Part shown: positions 1 to 9,116 of the stretch, one piece after another
Layout of the letters: every line of letters starts with the position of its first letter
Numbering within the stretch: position 1 is the first letter of the stretch
NCBI RefSeq assembly: GCF_030913655.1
Contig: NZ_CP133189.1
Span: 1,674,001 to 1,738,000 of the forward strand
Length of the DNA stretch: 64,000 bases
Origin: Clostridium sp. MB40-C1
GTDB lineage: Bacteria; Bacillota; Clostridia; Clostridiales; Clostridiaceae
Direction of reading: 5' to 3'
Position numbers and translations under genes: made by a program
Notes under the pieces: model-generated
Told to the model about the DNA's origin: nothing
Seen by the model: the letters and a program-made list of their open reading frames with translations, nothing else
The model's database searches: none

Positions 1-32
1 TCATTAGGTTAGTCTTTTCTATATTTTCTATA

Positions 33-248
33 TTATTTCAAACCTTGTTCGTATGATTCAACCATCTTTTTAACCATTGTTCCGCCTACATAACCATTTT
101 GTCTTGAAGGTAAGTTTCCTTTATCCATTTCTTCATAGTTTGCCATTCCTAATTCTGATGCAACTTCTGCCTTAAATCTATTTAAACCTTGTCTTGCTTC
201 TGGAATTAAAGTTCTGTTTCTACCTGTATTATTATTATTATTTGTCAT
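33..248 (-). CDS. Alpha/beta-type small acid-soluble spore protein (SASP)
   Basis: A 71-residue protein of the alpha/beta SASP family, which coats and protects DNA in dormant spores and is digested by the germination protease GPR. The family signature is visible: PEARQGLNRFKAEVASELG, with the GPR cleavage region EVASE, and the C-terminal block GYVGGTMVKKMVE. The N-terminus has a run of five asparagines encoded by an ATT/AAT microsatellite, so its length may vary between strains. A GGAGGAACTATTT site precedes the ATG. It is divergent from a second SASP gene. Expression late in the forespore is expected for the family; I could not place a sigma-G promoter with certainty. Confidence 0.95.
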   Translation of the reverse strand: MTNNNNNTGRNRTLIPEARQGLNRFKAEVASELGMANYEEMDKGNLPSRQNGYVGGTMVKKMVESYEQGLK

Positions 249-565
249 AAATAGTTCCTCCTCTATAAAACTTTATTTAATTTATGTTACAATAATAGTT
301 TGCAACTTATTTTTAATTATATTACATGTAATTTAATATAATTAAAGCAACAAATGACAGTATTAGAATTTATGTTAATAGAGTATATTTAAACTTACTT
401 AGGGAACTATAATTTATGTGTATAAGAAGTGGTTGAAAAATATGTAGTTAAATGAATTTAATGTACTATATACTAAAACTATGAATTTTTACCTCTAGTT
501 TTCTATAATATATGCAATTATATTGGATAAGCTATTAGTACAAACAAATAAGGAGGTGAAAATTA
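249..565. other. Divergent intergenic region between two SASP genes
   Basis: AT-rich spacer with the two ribosome binding sites at its edges (GGAGG for the left gene, AAGGAGGTG for the right). It must hold both promoters, but no -35/-10 pair matches the sigma-G consensus well enough to call. No hairpin or ORF was seen. Confidence 0.5.
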
Positions 566-745
566 ATGGCACAAAAATTAGTACCTGAAGCTAAACAAGG
601 ATTAAATAGATTTAAAATGGAAATAGCTAGTGAATTAAATGTTCCATTTACAGATTACAATGGAAACCTTTCTTCAAGAGAATGTGGTAGTGTTGGTGGA
701 GAAATGGTTAAAAGAATGGTAGAACAATATGAAAGAAATCTATAA
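566..745 (+). CDS. Alpha/beta-type small acid-soluble spore protein (SASP)
   Basis: A 59-residue SASP translated from an ATG at 566, 8 bases after AAGGAGGTG. It reads MAQKLVPEAKQGLNRF, then KMEIASEL with the GPR cleavage region EIASE, and ends with the conserved GGEMVKRMVEQYE block. It contains one cysteine (RECGSVGG), which is uncommon in this family. It is a paralogue of the gene at 33-248 but lacks the asparagine-rich start. Role: DNA-binding protection of the spore chromosome and an amino acid store for outgrowth. Confidence 0.93.
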   Translation: MAQKLVPEAKQGLNRFKMEIASELNVPFTDYNGNLSSRECGSVGGEMVKRMVEQYERNL

Positions 746-797
746 TTACTAAATAAAAAATAACTATATTAAAATAAGTTGTAGTTATTGAATAATT

Positions 798-828
798 AAG
801 ACACATTTGGCTTAGCCTTATGTGTCTT
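798..828. terminator. Convergent terminator hairpin
   Basis: Perfect 9-bp stem AAGACACAT / ATGTGTCTT with a 13-base loop, followed by TGTTCT on the plus strand. It lies between the plus-strand SASP gene and the minus-strand kinase, and its right arm contains the last codons and stop of the kinase, so it could serve both genes. Confidence 0.7.
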
Positions 829-2440
829 GTTCTATTATATCTGAAAATTCTATATCTACTTTATCATTTATGTTATCTTCATACTCAAAGCAATCAATTT
901 GTAAATGACCTTTTAAAATCTCTCCTTTAAATAGCACATTAAATTCTGTACCTTTTCCTTTCTCACTTTTTACTAATATTTCTCCATCCATAATATCAAC
1001 AAATTTTTTTACCAAAGCTAATCCTAAACCAGTTCCTTGTACCCCTCTACATAATGAATTATTTATTTGAGAAAACCTATCAAAAACTTTGTCTATTTTA
1101 TCTGGATCAATGCCTATACCCTCATCTTTAATACTTATTGATACTTTATCTTGTTTAATATTAATTATTATCCAAATGTTTTTTCCAGAAGGTGTGAATT
1201 TTATTGCATTTGAAAGTAAATTCAATATGATTTTTTCATACTTATCCTTATCCAGCCCTACGCAACATTCTTCTATGTTAGTGTCAAAAATCAACATTAT
1301 ACCTTTACTTTTAGCATATAAATTAACAGAAGATACAATATTCTCAGTGACATAAATTATATCAAAATCAGAATAATCTAATTCTAAAAACCCCGATTCT
1401 GCTTTTGATATATCAAGAGTATTGTTTATTAGCTTTAATAGTCTACTACAATTTTGATTTACTCGTGACAATACTTTTTTTATGTTGGGAGTTATTTCTT
1501 TATCATAAATGTCATTAGCTAATTGTAGCGAGGAATAAATTACTGTAAGTGGAGTTCTAAGTTCATGAGATATCATATTTAAAAATTCATCTTTCATTCT
1601 AGTAACTCTTTCTAATTCTAAATTTTGTTTTTTTATCATAATTTCATTAAGTTTTATTTCTGTAATGTCTTTTATAGATATTACTATGTATACTAATCTA
1701 TTTTTATCATTCCTAATATAATCACAATTAACCATTATGTATTTACACTTGCATTTATTGTTATCATCCCTAATTTTAACAACTGCATTTCTTAATTCAA
1801 TTGAGTTTTTCAAAAAATAGTTAAGCACTTCCTCAAAATCATTTCCATACTCTTTATAATTGACTACTTCTACATACTTTATTATTTCCTTTATACTTTT
1901 AATTTCTTCTAATGTAAGTCCAGTAATATTTAAACTTGACTTATTGCAAAAATTAAATTTTTTATTTTTATCTAATACAACTATGCCTTCTGATATGTTA
2001 TTTATTATATCTTTTAAATTTATGAGATACTGTCTTTCAATATCTCTAATGTTTTTTATTATATCATACTTAGCTTTTATCTCTGTTGAAATTCCAAGAA
2101 ACTTTTCACTATCTTCTCTTACTTTAATTTCTTTATTAACATAATCAGTAATTTCATATATAAATACTTCTAGTATATCTTTCTTATAATTTATACTAAA
2201 ATCAAAATACTTATTATTTATATTTATCTTTTTTAGATTTTTACATAATTTATGAGTACAACATTTCAATAAAATATTATTAATAATACCTAAACATTTA
2301 ATATCACTGATATTCTTATAATCTTTATCTTTATCCATATTAAAGTCATGAATAAATTTTTTATTTAAATATTCTATATCAAGATTTGTTTCATTCAAGA
2401 TTATTACACCAAAAGGTAAATCTTCATAGATATCATACAT
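818..2440 (-). CDS. Cytosolic PAS-domain sensor histidine kinase
   Basis: Sensor histidine kinase of about 540 residues with no membrane segment, so it should sense a cytoplasmic signal. Order: a PAS-like N-terminal block (DLPFGVIILNE), a second PAS domain in the middle, a DHp helix with the H-box FLNMISHELRTPL, then a complete ATPase domain with N-box LSNAIKFT, G1 DEGIGI, F-box FDRFSQ and G2 GTGLGLAL. I chose the ATG at 2440, the third of three in-frame starts, because GGAGG lies 8 bases before it; starts at 2446 and 2467 have no usable site. No response regulator is adjacent, so it is an orphan. Soluble orphan kinases in clostridia often feed Spo0A, but that is only inference here. Confidence 0.88.
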   Translation of the reverse strand: MYDIYEDLPFGVIILNETNLDIEYLNKKFIHDFNMDKDKDYKNISDIKCLGIINNILLKCCTHKLCKNLKKININNKYFDFSINYKKDILEVFIYEITDYVNKEIKVREDSEKFLGISTEIKAKYDIIKNIRDIERQYLINLKDIINNISEGIVVLDKNKKFNFCNKSSLNITGLTLEEIKSIKEIIKYVEVVNYKEYGNDFEEVLNYFLKNSIELRNAVVKIRDDNNKCKCKYIMVNCDYIRNDKNRLVYIVISIKDITEIKLNEIMIKKQNLELERVTRMKDEFLNMISHELRTPLTVIYSSLQLANDIYDKEITPNIKKVLSRVNQNCSRLLKLINNTLDISKAESGFLELDYSDFDIIYVTENIVSSVNLYAKSKGIMLIFDTNIEECCVGLDKDKYEKIILNLLSNAIKFTPSGKNIWIIINIKQDKVSISIKDEGIGIDPDKIDKVFDRFSQINNSLCRGVQGTGLGLALVKKFVDIMDGEILVKSEKGKGTEFNVLFKGEILKGHLQIDCFEYEDNINDKVDIEFSDIIEQDT

Positions 2441-2599
2441 ACTCATCACCTCCAAATTAACATACAATGTAATTATATTCTATATAAATACTATTTTTCC
2501 TCTTTTTCCTACAATATACTTAAATTTATTTTTGTATAATAATAATAAAAACTATGACAAAAGTACTTTAATACCTTTCGCCATAGTTTCGTTTTAATT

Positions 2600-2789
2600 A
2601 ATTGAGGAAATTGCATAATTAAAAAATTCAAATACGTAATTCAAGTTTCATTGTGAGCAGTGCCTTAAAGTTTCTCTTTTACTATATTTTTAGCTTATTC
2701 TGACCCTAAAAAGAGAAATTTTTGAAACAGTTAACAATAAAATTTGCATGAAGTTATATATTTATAGAATTATACAATTTTCTCAATTA
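2600..2789. repeat. Repeat family A copy 1 (MITE-like, 190 bp)
   Basis: Bounded by terminal inverted repeats AATTGAGGAAATTGCATAATT on the left and its near-perfect reverse complement on the right (AATTATACAATTTTCTCAATT, one base longer than allowed to quote in full context). The same element recurs at 26501, 41290, 47560 and, truncated, at 48606. The interior (TGTGAGCAGTGCCTTAAA, AAAGAGAAATTTT, ACTTGCATG-like block) is shared with the copy at 47560. No ORF. The right end runs into recJ and provides its stop codon. Confidence 0.85.
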
Positions 2790-4549
2790 GAAAGTCTAAA
2801 ATCTTTAATTCTTAATTGTTCTTTTTTATTTCCATTAAATTCATTTATCGTTGGAGAGAAAATCAAATCTACCTGAATCCCATTAGGTTTCATTAATATT
2901 TTTTCATACTGTGTACCATATTTAATCTTTAAAATTTGTTTAAACTCTTCAACCTTATTAAAACATATAGCATCTAAATTTCTATTATTGTCTACTGAAC
3001 AAATCAATTTTAAAGTATTCTGATTTTTTCCAAGTATCCGTATATCACGTATTTTTACATTTTTTTCTGCAAAAAATGGAGTTGGATTACCTTTTCCAAA
3101 AGGTTCAAGTTCTTCTATTTGCTCTATTAAATGAAAACCAACTTCACTTAAATGTATTCTTTTATCTATTTTTATCTTTGGTATTAAATCTTTATCTGTA
3201 AGGGTACAATTTTCATTTAATCTTTTCCTTAATCTTTCAATATTTTCTTCTTTTATAGACAACCCGGCTGCCATAGGATGACCTCCGAATTTGCCCAATA
3301 AATCTTTGCATTTAATTAATTCTTCAAATAAATTATATTCTTCTATAGAACGCCCCGATCCCTTTGGCATATCTTTTCCCTTTGTAATTATTATTGTTGG
3401 TACGTTAAATTTTTCTCTTACCTTCCCTGCAACAATTCCGGCAATACTTTCATGTACATCTTTTTTATAAACAACTAAAACTTTATCTTTTTTCAAATCA
3501 GAATTTTCTACATAATCAATAATTTCTTCCACATTTTTTAATGTCATATCCTGTCTAGTCTTATTCAACTGGTCTAATGTTTTGGCTAAATTCATTGCTT
3601 CCTCTTCATCATTACAAGCTAATAACTTAACAGACAAAGCTGCTGTGTCTAATCTTCCTGTGGCATTAATACATGGTCCTATCATAAATCCAATGTGATA
3701 AGATTTTACTTGTTTATCATTTATGCCTAATACATTCATTAAAGCGTTTAATCCTATGTTTTTGCTTTTTGATATCATCTTTAAAGCATTTTTTGCAATA
3801 ATTCTATTTTCTCCAATTAAGTCAACTACATCGCAAATTGTACCTATTCCTGCTATTTCTATAAATCTATATGCCTGTTCTTCTTCAATTCCCAATTTCA
3901 TATATAATGCCTGTACAAATTTAAAAGCTATTCCTGCTCCACATAATAATTTAAAAGGATATTTGCAATCTTCTTGTTTGGGATTAATTACAGCATCAGC
4001 CTCAGGAATAGTATATTCTCTTTTTCCCTCATCTTCTAAAAAAGAAAGTTCATGGTGATCTGTAACAACTACCTTCATACCAAGATTTTTTGCAAAACTT
4101 ACTTCCTCAATAGCACTTATACCATTGTCACAGGTTAAAATAACCTCTGCTCCTTCTTCTTTTAAAATTTTAATTCTATTAATGCTCATACCATATCCTT
4201 CTGCTTCTCTGTCTGGTATGTAATATTCTACATTTGCTTCTAATTCTAATAAAGCTTTATATAAAATAAAGGTGCTAGTAACTCCATCCGCATCGTAATC
4301 CCCATATATAACTATCTTTTGTCCTTCTTCTATAGCATCTATAATAATATCTGTGCCTTTATCCATATCCTTCATTAAGAAAGGATCGTACATATCATGT
4401 AAGCTACAATTCATAAATTTTTTTATTTCTTCTATATCTCTAATTCCTCTATTAACTAAAATCTTTGCAATACTTTTACTGATCTTAGCTTCTTTAGATA
4501 TCTTATCAATATCACAATTAGTAACTTTAAGTCTCCATTCTGTCCTCAT
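2783..4549 (-). CDS. recJ: Single-stranded-DNA-specific exonuclease RecJ
   Basis: 588-residue RecJ, a 5'-3' single-strand DNA exonuclease used in recombinational and mismatch repair. The DHH phosphoesterase core shows motif I YGDYDADGVTST, the DHH motif VVTDHHELS, and the DHHA1 motif GKFGGHPMAAG, followed by an OB-like C-terminal region. Start set at the ATG at 4549 with AGAAGGTG upstream; an in-frame GTG at 4558 is possible but overlaps that site. The last codons are TCT AAT TGA, where AATTGA is the end of the family A repeat, so the original C-terminus may have been slightly longer or different. Confidence 0.95.
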   Translation of the reverse strand: MRTEWRLKVTNCDIDKISKEAKISKSIAKILVNRGIRDIEEIKKFMNCSLHDMYDPFLMKDMDKGTDIIIDAIEEGQKIVIYGDYDADGVTSTFILYKALLELEANVEYYIPDREAEGYGMSINRIKILKEEGAEVILTCDNGISAIEEVSFAKNLGMKVVVTDHHELSFLEDEGKREYTIPEADAVINPKQEDCKYPFKLLCGAGIAFKFVQALYMKLGIEEEQAYRFIEIAGIGTICDVVDLIGENRIIAKNALKMISKSKNIGLNALMNVLGINDKQVKSYHIGFMIGPCINATGRLDTAALSVKLLACNDEEEAMNLAKTLDQLNKTRQDMTLKNVEEIIDYVENSDLKKDKVLVVYKKDVHESIAGIVAGKVREKFNVPTIIITKGKDMPKGSGRSIEEYNLFEELIKCKDLLGKFGGHPMAAGLSIKEENIERLRKRLNENCTLTDKDLIPKIKIDKRIHLSEVGFHLIEQIEELEPFGKGNPTPFFAEKNVKIRDIRILGKNQNTLKLICSVDNNRNLDAICFNKVEEFKQILKIKYGTQYEKILMKPNGIQVDLIFSPTINEFNGNKKEQLRIKDFRLSN

Positions 4550-4765
4550 TTTAATCACCTTCTCCTATGATATTATATCATAATAATAAGATATATTTTA
4601 AAAAATTGTTAATTTGCTATAATACAGTAACTTCTTATTATAATAAATTCAATAACCTAAGTCATAACCTGTAAATAAACTTTAAAAGAATATAAAATAA
4701 CCTTTTTTTGAAAACAGAACTAACAATAAGAAATTATGATATAATATTCTCCGAGGTGATCACAA

Positions 4766-5584
4766 ATGAATAAACTATTATTTGGAATATCCGGTCTTCC
4801 CATTGGAAAAGATAATATGAAATTTAATTATAAATTGGGAATTGAATATCTAAAATCAATTGGATTAGATGCTATGGAACTCCCCTTCGTTCGTTCTGTA
4901 AATGTAACAGAAAAGAACTATAAGGAAATCTTAGATACAAAATTTGAAAATGACTTCTACCTATCTGCCCATGGATCTTATTTTATAAATCTTAATGCAG
5001 ATGAAGAAGAAAAACAAGAAAAATCTTTAGAAAGAATTATTAAAGGAGCAGAGGCATTAAAAAAAGTTAAAGGAAGAAGTTTAATATTTCACCCTGGGTT
5101 CTATTTAAAAGACTCTAAGGAGGAAACCTTTGAAACAATAAAAAATAATCTTTTAAAACTTCCTGATTTCGGAGTAGATTATCGGTTAGAAACCACAGGA
5201 AAAGGAACTCAATTTGGCTCCCTAGAAGAAAACGTAAAACTCTGCAAAGAAGTCCCTACCTGTAAATTATGTATAGATTTTTCACATATTCATGCAAGAT
5301 ATAATGGTTCACTAAAAACATATGATGATTTTGCTAAAATACTTGATTATGTAGCTTGTGAACTAGGAGAATCTGCTTTAGAAGATATGCATATCCATAT
5401 CTCAGGAATAAATTATACTGAAAAAGGTGAAAGAAACCACCTTCCTTTTGAAGAAAGTGACTTTAACTATAAATCTTGTATGGAATCCTTTGTAAAGTTT
5501 AACATTAAAGGATGTATAATTTGCGAAAGTCCTATTTTAGAGAATGATGCACTAGTTTTAAAGAAATATTACGAATCACTTTAA
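4766..5584 (+). CDS. Endonuclease IV-like TIM-barrel protein
   Basis: 272-residue protein of the AP endonuclease family 2 / xylose isomerase-like TIM-barrel superfamily. The metal-site pattern of endonuclease IV is recognisable: LSAHGSY, a histidine in LIFHPGF, a glutamate in RLETTGK, CIDFSHIHARY, and MHIHISGI, with a final glutamate in IICESP. These would bind the zinc cluster that cleaves 5' of abasic sites. It lacks some consensus context of classical Nfo, so activity on abasic DNA is likely but not certain. Start at 4766 follows GAGGTGATCACAA. It is divergent from recJ, another repair gene. Confidence 0.82.
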   Translation: MNKLLFGISGLPIGKDNMKFNYKLGIEYLKSIGLDAMELPFVRSVNVTEKNYKEILDTKFENDFYLSAHGSYFINLNADEEEKQEKSLERIIKGAEALKKVKGRSLIFHPGFYLKDSKEETFETIKNNLLKLPDFGVDYRLETTGKGTQFGSLEENVKLCKEVPTCKLCIDFSHIHARYNGSLKTYDDFAKILDYVACELGESALEDMHIHISGINYTEKGERNHLPFEESDFNYKSCMESFVKFNIKGCIICESPILENDALVLKKYYESL

Positions 5585-5701
5585 ATTTTATTTTATGTTT
5601 TAAAATTGGACTTTGTTTTAAATCTAAAGCTATTCTTTCAATTATACTAAATGAACACTTTATTAAAATATAAACTAAAATTAATTTAGGAGAGATAAAA
5701 T

Positions 5702-6280
5702 ATGACTAAAAAAACCTTTAAGGGAAGTGCAATGTTAAATCCAGTCCCTTGTGTACTAGTTACATCTCAAAATAAAGAAGGAAAAATTAATGTGTTTACC
5801 GTAGCCTGGGTGGGAACTGCATGTACAAAGCCCCCTATGATTACTATAGCAGTTAGACCAGAAAGACTTTCTCATGAATATATAAAACAAACAAAAGAAT
5901 TTGCTTTAAATCTTCCAAGTAAAGATATGGTTAAAACTGTTGATTTTTGTGGAGTACGCTCAGGTAAAACTACTGATAAGATAAAAGATTGTAAGTTGAA
6001 CTTAGCCCCTAGTGAAAATATAAATACTCCATATATAGAAGATTGTCCTGTTGCTTTAGAGTGTAAATTAAAACAAATTATTCCTTTGGGAACTCATGAC
6101 TTATTTTTAGCAGAAATTTTATCCGTACATGTAGAAGAAGATTTGATAGATGAAAAAAATAAAATCCATTATGAAAAAGCAAACCTACTTTGTTACTCTC
6201 ATGGAGAATATTTTGGTCTTTCTAAAAACACTCTCGGAAGCTTTGGATTTTCAGTACGAAAAAAAAGGAAAAAACGATAA
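5702..6280 (+). CDS. Flavin reductase-like domain protein (FMN-binding)
   Basis: 192-residue protein of the flavin reductase / DIM6-NTAB family, which binds FMN in a split barrel. Typical features are the N-terminal LNPVPCVLVTSQ, TVAWVGTACTKPPMITIAVRPERLSHEYI and FALNLPS blocks. Clostridial members usually act as FMN-binding reductases or electron carriers, but the substrate is unknown. The start at 5702 follows TTAGGAGAGATAAAAT. It probably has its own transcript, because 117 bases separate it from the upstream gene. The C-terminus is very basic (RKKRKKR). Confidence 0.85.
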   Translation: MTKKTFKGSAMLNPVPCVLVTSQNKEGKINVFTVAWVGTACTKPPMITIAVRPERLSHEYIKQTKEFALNLPSKDMVKTVDFCGVRSGKTTDKIKDCKLNLAPSENINTPYIEDCPVALECKLKQIIPLGTHDLFLAEILSVHVEEDLIDEKNKIHYEKANLLCYSHGEYFGLSKNTLGSFGFSVRKKRKKR

Positions 6281-6386
6281 ACAGAAAATATAGATAACTT
6301 TGTATACGAGAATATAGATAGATTTGTGTACTTTAAAATAACTATCATGAAATATTACTTAACCAATGGTTTTTTATATGGCTTTG

Positions 6387-6420
6387 TTTAAAAGAGTGTT
6401 GATTTTTACACTCTTTTAAA
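6387..6420 (+). terminator. Hairpin terminator after the flavin reductase gene
   Basis: 13-bp perfect stem TTTAAAAGAGTGT / ACACTCTTTTAAA with an 8-base loop, 106 bases after the stop. The stem ends in T and A runs, so it could work in either direction. Confidence 0.6.
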
Positions 6421-6438
6421 ACTTACTTTAATATTGGT

Positions 6439-6631
6439 AAGGCTATGTTTTAAATTGTTGAATTTATTATAATAAAAAATTACAATTCTTATTTAGTTTA
6501 AATAGTTGAGCGTTAAAAAATTTAATTGTTTGAGCTATGGAGTTATGAAATTTTAGCCATATTACTTAAACTAAATTTAGCATTGTTTTTGAAATTATAG
6601 GTCATCAACAATTTCTTAAAACATAGCCTAT
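6439..6631. repeat. Repeat family D copy 1 (about 193 bp, MITE-like)
   Basis: Left end AGGCTATGTTTTAAATTGTTGA and right end TCAACAATTTCTTAAAACATAGCCT form imperfect terminal inverted repeats of about 23 bp. The interior is AT-rich with no ORF. A much shorter derivative with the same right end lies at 47481-47537. The right end stops only a few bases before the stop codon of the DUF5050 gene. Confidence 0.65.
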
Positions 6632-6633
6632 TA

Positions 6634-8514
6634 TTAAATTTCATTACTTTTTATAATGTATTGCTTGCCATCCTTTAAAGCATACTCATAGTAAATATAC
6701 TCTCCTTCAACTCCTATAAAGTCAATGTTTCTATCATTAAATATTCTTTGCTTTTCCTGTCCATTTATCCTTATCTTATATAATCTATTGCCATCTCTTC
6801 CTGATTTATAGTATATCCACCCATCTTTAATAGTTAACAAATATACATCATCAATTTTTCCATCTAATACTTTAACTTTTTTGTCTCCATCTAAATTCAT
6901 ACGATATAGAGTACCTTTTTGAGACAAAGTACTATAATAAAGACTTCCATCGTATTCTAATAAATTAGTAATGTTGTCTTTGCTAACTAACTCATTAGTT
7001 TCTCCATTTAATTTGCATCTATATAAATCACTTGATATTTTTGAATCTTTAATTTCATAATTTATAGAATAGTATATCCACTCTTTAGTGACCTCATTAA
7101 TAATTATATTAGCACCAGAGTACAATCTTTTTAAAGATTCATCTGTATTTTCCCATATTCTTTCTTTCTTATTTGTTCCTATTTTTTCTTTAAATAAAGC
7201 AAAAGTATTATTTTTTGTATTTTCTATAGTATATAAATACTCATCTTTTACTTTACCATTAAAATTACCTAAATTCTTTATGATTTCTTGTTCTTTACTT
7301 CCATCTAGTTTAGCTCTAAAGAATTTCTTTGTTACCTTATCCTCTTTTTCAGTATTCTCTATAAAATATATCCATTCTTTATCTATGCTTGTGATCTTTT
7401 GCCACCCGTCTTCTACATAGGAGAGCATTTTTTCTCTTTTACCATTTATATCAATTACATTTAAGTTTCCTCTTCGCTTATCTTTTTTAATATCCGTAGT
7501 ATAGATTACATTCCTATTATATATATATGCACTACTTGGACTAGATTTACTTATCTTCTGTTTCTGTCCATTTAACATATTCATTCTATAAATTTCATTA
7601 TGAACATCTTTAAAACAAAATATATAATCTCCAACTATATTAATATTACTTATAGGCCCCTCTTTTATTTTTTTTCTATTTGATCCATCAACTTTTATTG
7701 TATAAAGTGAATCTCCATCAAACTCATTTATATAATATATATATTCCCCGTAGATATTTATATCTTTTACATTCTCGTCAGTTAGTCTTTCTACTTTAAA
7801 TTTTTTCATATCTGCTTTACATAAAAATTTATCTTTACTTTCATGTCCATTATTAGAAAAATAAATACTATCTCCATGTATTTGAACATCTTCTTTTAAT
7901 GAAACGTAATCTACAAGCTTATTAGGTCTATATATTCTTTTCTTAAAATTTCCATTTGCACTTGTAGAATAAAGTGCATCTTTTTTTAAATAATAAATTT
8001 TATCATTTACAATATTAAATAGATGTACATTCTCGTTTAGTATTTTTCTATTATTTTTACCATATATACTCATTTTATATAAAGAATTTTCATCATCTAC
8101 ATTACTATAGTATATATACTCTCCTTTAACCCTAATGTACTCAGCACTTGAACTTCCTAATTTTTCGTGTTCTTCACCATTTATTTTTATTTTGTAAATT
8201 TTCTCTCCATCCTTTAAATTTGAGTAATATATATATCCCTCTAAAACATTTATATATCTTGGCACATCATCACATATCTTTGTGATTTTTTTAGTTTTTT
8301 TATTCATTTTGTGTAATTCACCATTTGCATCATAATTACTATAATATATATAATCTTTATCTTCTCCAACATTGCCCCCATTATATATATTTCCTGTAGT
8401 GCTTCCAATTTTGGAATTGGGGTTTTCAAAATACCCATAAGATTTTAATTGAAAAAATCCAATAGTAGAAAAGAATAAAACAATTACTGAAACTATAATC
8501 CCTTTAAGTTTCAT
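6634..8514 (-). CDS. DUF5050 beta-propeller protein, membrane-anchored
   Basis: About 626 residues: an N-terminal hydrophobic segment (IIVSVIVLFFSTIGFF) that should act as an uncleaved anchor or signal, then more than ten copies of a roughly 40-residue unit with the core GEYIYYSN or WIYY and LYRMNLDG or LYKIRING. This is the DUF5050 / LDL-receptor YWTD-like propeller fold found in many clostridial surface proteins. Function is unknown; ligand or wall binding outside the cell is an inference. I use the ATG at 8514; a TTG or GTG a few codons earlier cannot be excluded because the AAAGG site is 13 bases away. It appears to be a single-gene transcript. Confidence 0.82.
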   Translation of the reverse strand: MKLKGIIVSVIVLFFSTIGFFQLKSYGYFENPNSKIGSTTGNIYNGGNVGEDKDYIYYSNYDANGELHKMNKKTKKITKICDDVPRYINVLEGYIYYSNLKDGEKIYKIKINGEEHEKLGSSSAEYIRVKGEYIYYSNVDDENSLYKMSIYGKNNRKILNENVHLFNIVNDKIYYLKKDALYSTSANGNFKKRIYRPNKLVDYVSLKEDVQIHGDSIYFSNNGHESKDKFLCKADMKKFKVERLTDENVKDINIYGEYIYYINEFDGDSLYTIKVDGSNRKKIKEGPISNINIVGDYIFCFKDVHNEIYRMNMLNGQKQKISKSSPSSAYIYNRNVIYTTDIKKDKRRGNLNVIDINGKREKMLSYVEDGWQKITSIDKEWIYFIENTEKEDKVTKKFFRAKLDGSKEQEIIKNLGNFNGKVKDEYLYTIENTKNNTFALFKEKIGTNKKERIWENTDESLKRLYSGANIIINEVTKEWIYYSINYEIKDSKISSDLYRCKLNGETNELVSKDNITNLLEYDGSLYYSTLSQKGTLYRMNLDGDKKVKVLDGKIDDVYLLTIKDGWIYYKSGRDGNRLYKIRINGQEKQRIFNDRNIDFIGVEGEYIYYEYALKDGKQYIIKSNEI

Positions 8515-8573
8515 TCTTTCACTCACGCCTTTCAACTTTAGCTTTTAAAGTAATGATATCACATTTCATAAAT

Positions 8574-8621
8574 AAAAAAAATATAAGTTAGCATTTCAAA
8601 CGCTAACTTATATTTTTTTAT
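8574..8621. terminator. Bidirectional terminator
   Basis: Stem AAAAAATATAAGTTAGC / GCTAACTTATATTTTTT with loop ATTTCAAAC. It has T runs on both strands and lies downstream of csoR on the minus strand, ahead of the DUF5050 gene. Confidence 0.8.
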
Positions 8622-8660
8622 TTGACTCTGTTTTAAGATAATGTTGTTTTTTTATTCTAT

Positions 8661-8794
8661 AAACAGGGTTCTTGTCTTTAGAGGAAGTTTTTACTCCCTC
8701 TAAAGCTTAGAAACCGTTATCCAGGGGCGTAACCCGCTCTTTACTCCCACTTTGTAAAAGATAGGAGCATTAGAGCGAGTAGTCATCGGATAAA
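8661..8794. repeat. Repeat family B copy 1 (double hairpin)
   Basis: Starts AAACAGG and ends with AGTCATCGGATAAA. Two consecutive hairpins are visible: one around TTTTTACTCCCTCTAAAG, and one around TTTACTCCCACTTTG / ATAGGAGCAT. It is closely related to the copy at 51057-51188, in the same orientation. In this copy the outer stem of hairpin 2 is degraded on the left side (CCAGGGGCGTAACC replaces CCGATGACTACC). Confidence 0.8.
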
Positions 8795-8819
8795 CTCAAC
8801 ACTTTCTTAAAAAATATCC

Positions 8820-9083
8820 TTATTTCATCAGTTTATCTAAAATAGTCATAATCTCATCAACTTTTTCTTCACCTTTATCATGTAAAAAAGCATCTCTAAC
8901 ACAATGATTTAAGTGTTGTTTAAGAATTTGTGAGTTAGCTTTTTTTAATAAAGCTTCAACTGCAATTATCTGATTAGATATGTCTACACAGTATCTGCCA
9001 TCATCTATCATTCTTATTATTCCTTCTATTTGTCCTTTAGCAGTTTTTAAGTATTGCTCCGCTTTCTTTTTTTCATTGTTCAT
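8820..9083 (-). CDS. csoR: CsoR-family copper-sensing repressor
   Basis: 87-residue all-helical repressor of the CsoR/RcnR (DUF156) family. The Cu(I) ligand set of CsoR is present: Cys32 in RYCVDIS, and His57 and Cys61 in the HLNHC motif. This C-H-C pattern points to copper rather than nickel or formaldehyde sensors. Family members release DNA when they bind metal. The start at 9083 follows GGAGGAAAAGT. It is the second gene of a two-gene unit with a LUD-domain protein, and no copper ATPase or chaperone gene is next to it, which is unusual; its targets may be elsewhere. Confidence 0.88.
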   Translation of the reverse strand: MNNEKKKAEQYLKTAKGQIEGIIRMIDDGRYCVDISNQIIAVEALLKKANSQILKQHLNHCVRDAFLHDKGEEKVDEIMTILDKLMK

Positions 9084-9096
9084 ACTTTTCCTCCTC

Positions 9097-9111
9097 TCCC
9101 CCTACTAGGGT
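9097..9111. promoter_or_regulatory. Possible CsoR operator
   Basis: CCCCCTACTAGGG, a G/C-rich imperfect palindrome in an otherwise AT-rich region, between the LUD gene stop and the csoR ribosome site. CsoR operators are commonly of the form ACCC-N4/5-GGGT. The position suggests autoregulation of csoR from an internal promoter. Part of the G-run also overlaps the ribosome site, so this may be partly coincidental. Confidence 0.35.
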
Positions 9112-9116
9112 GAGAC

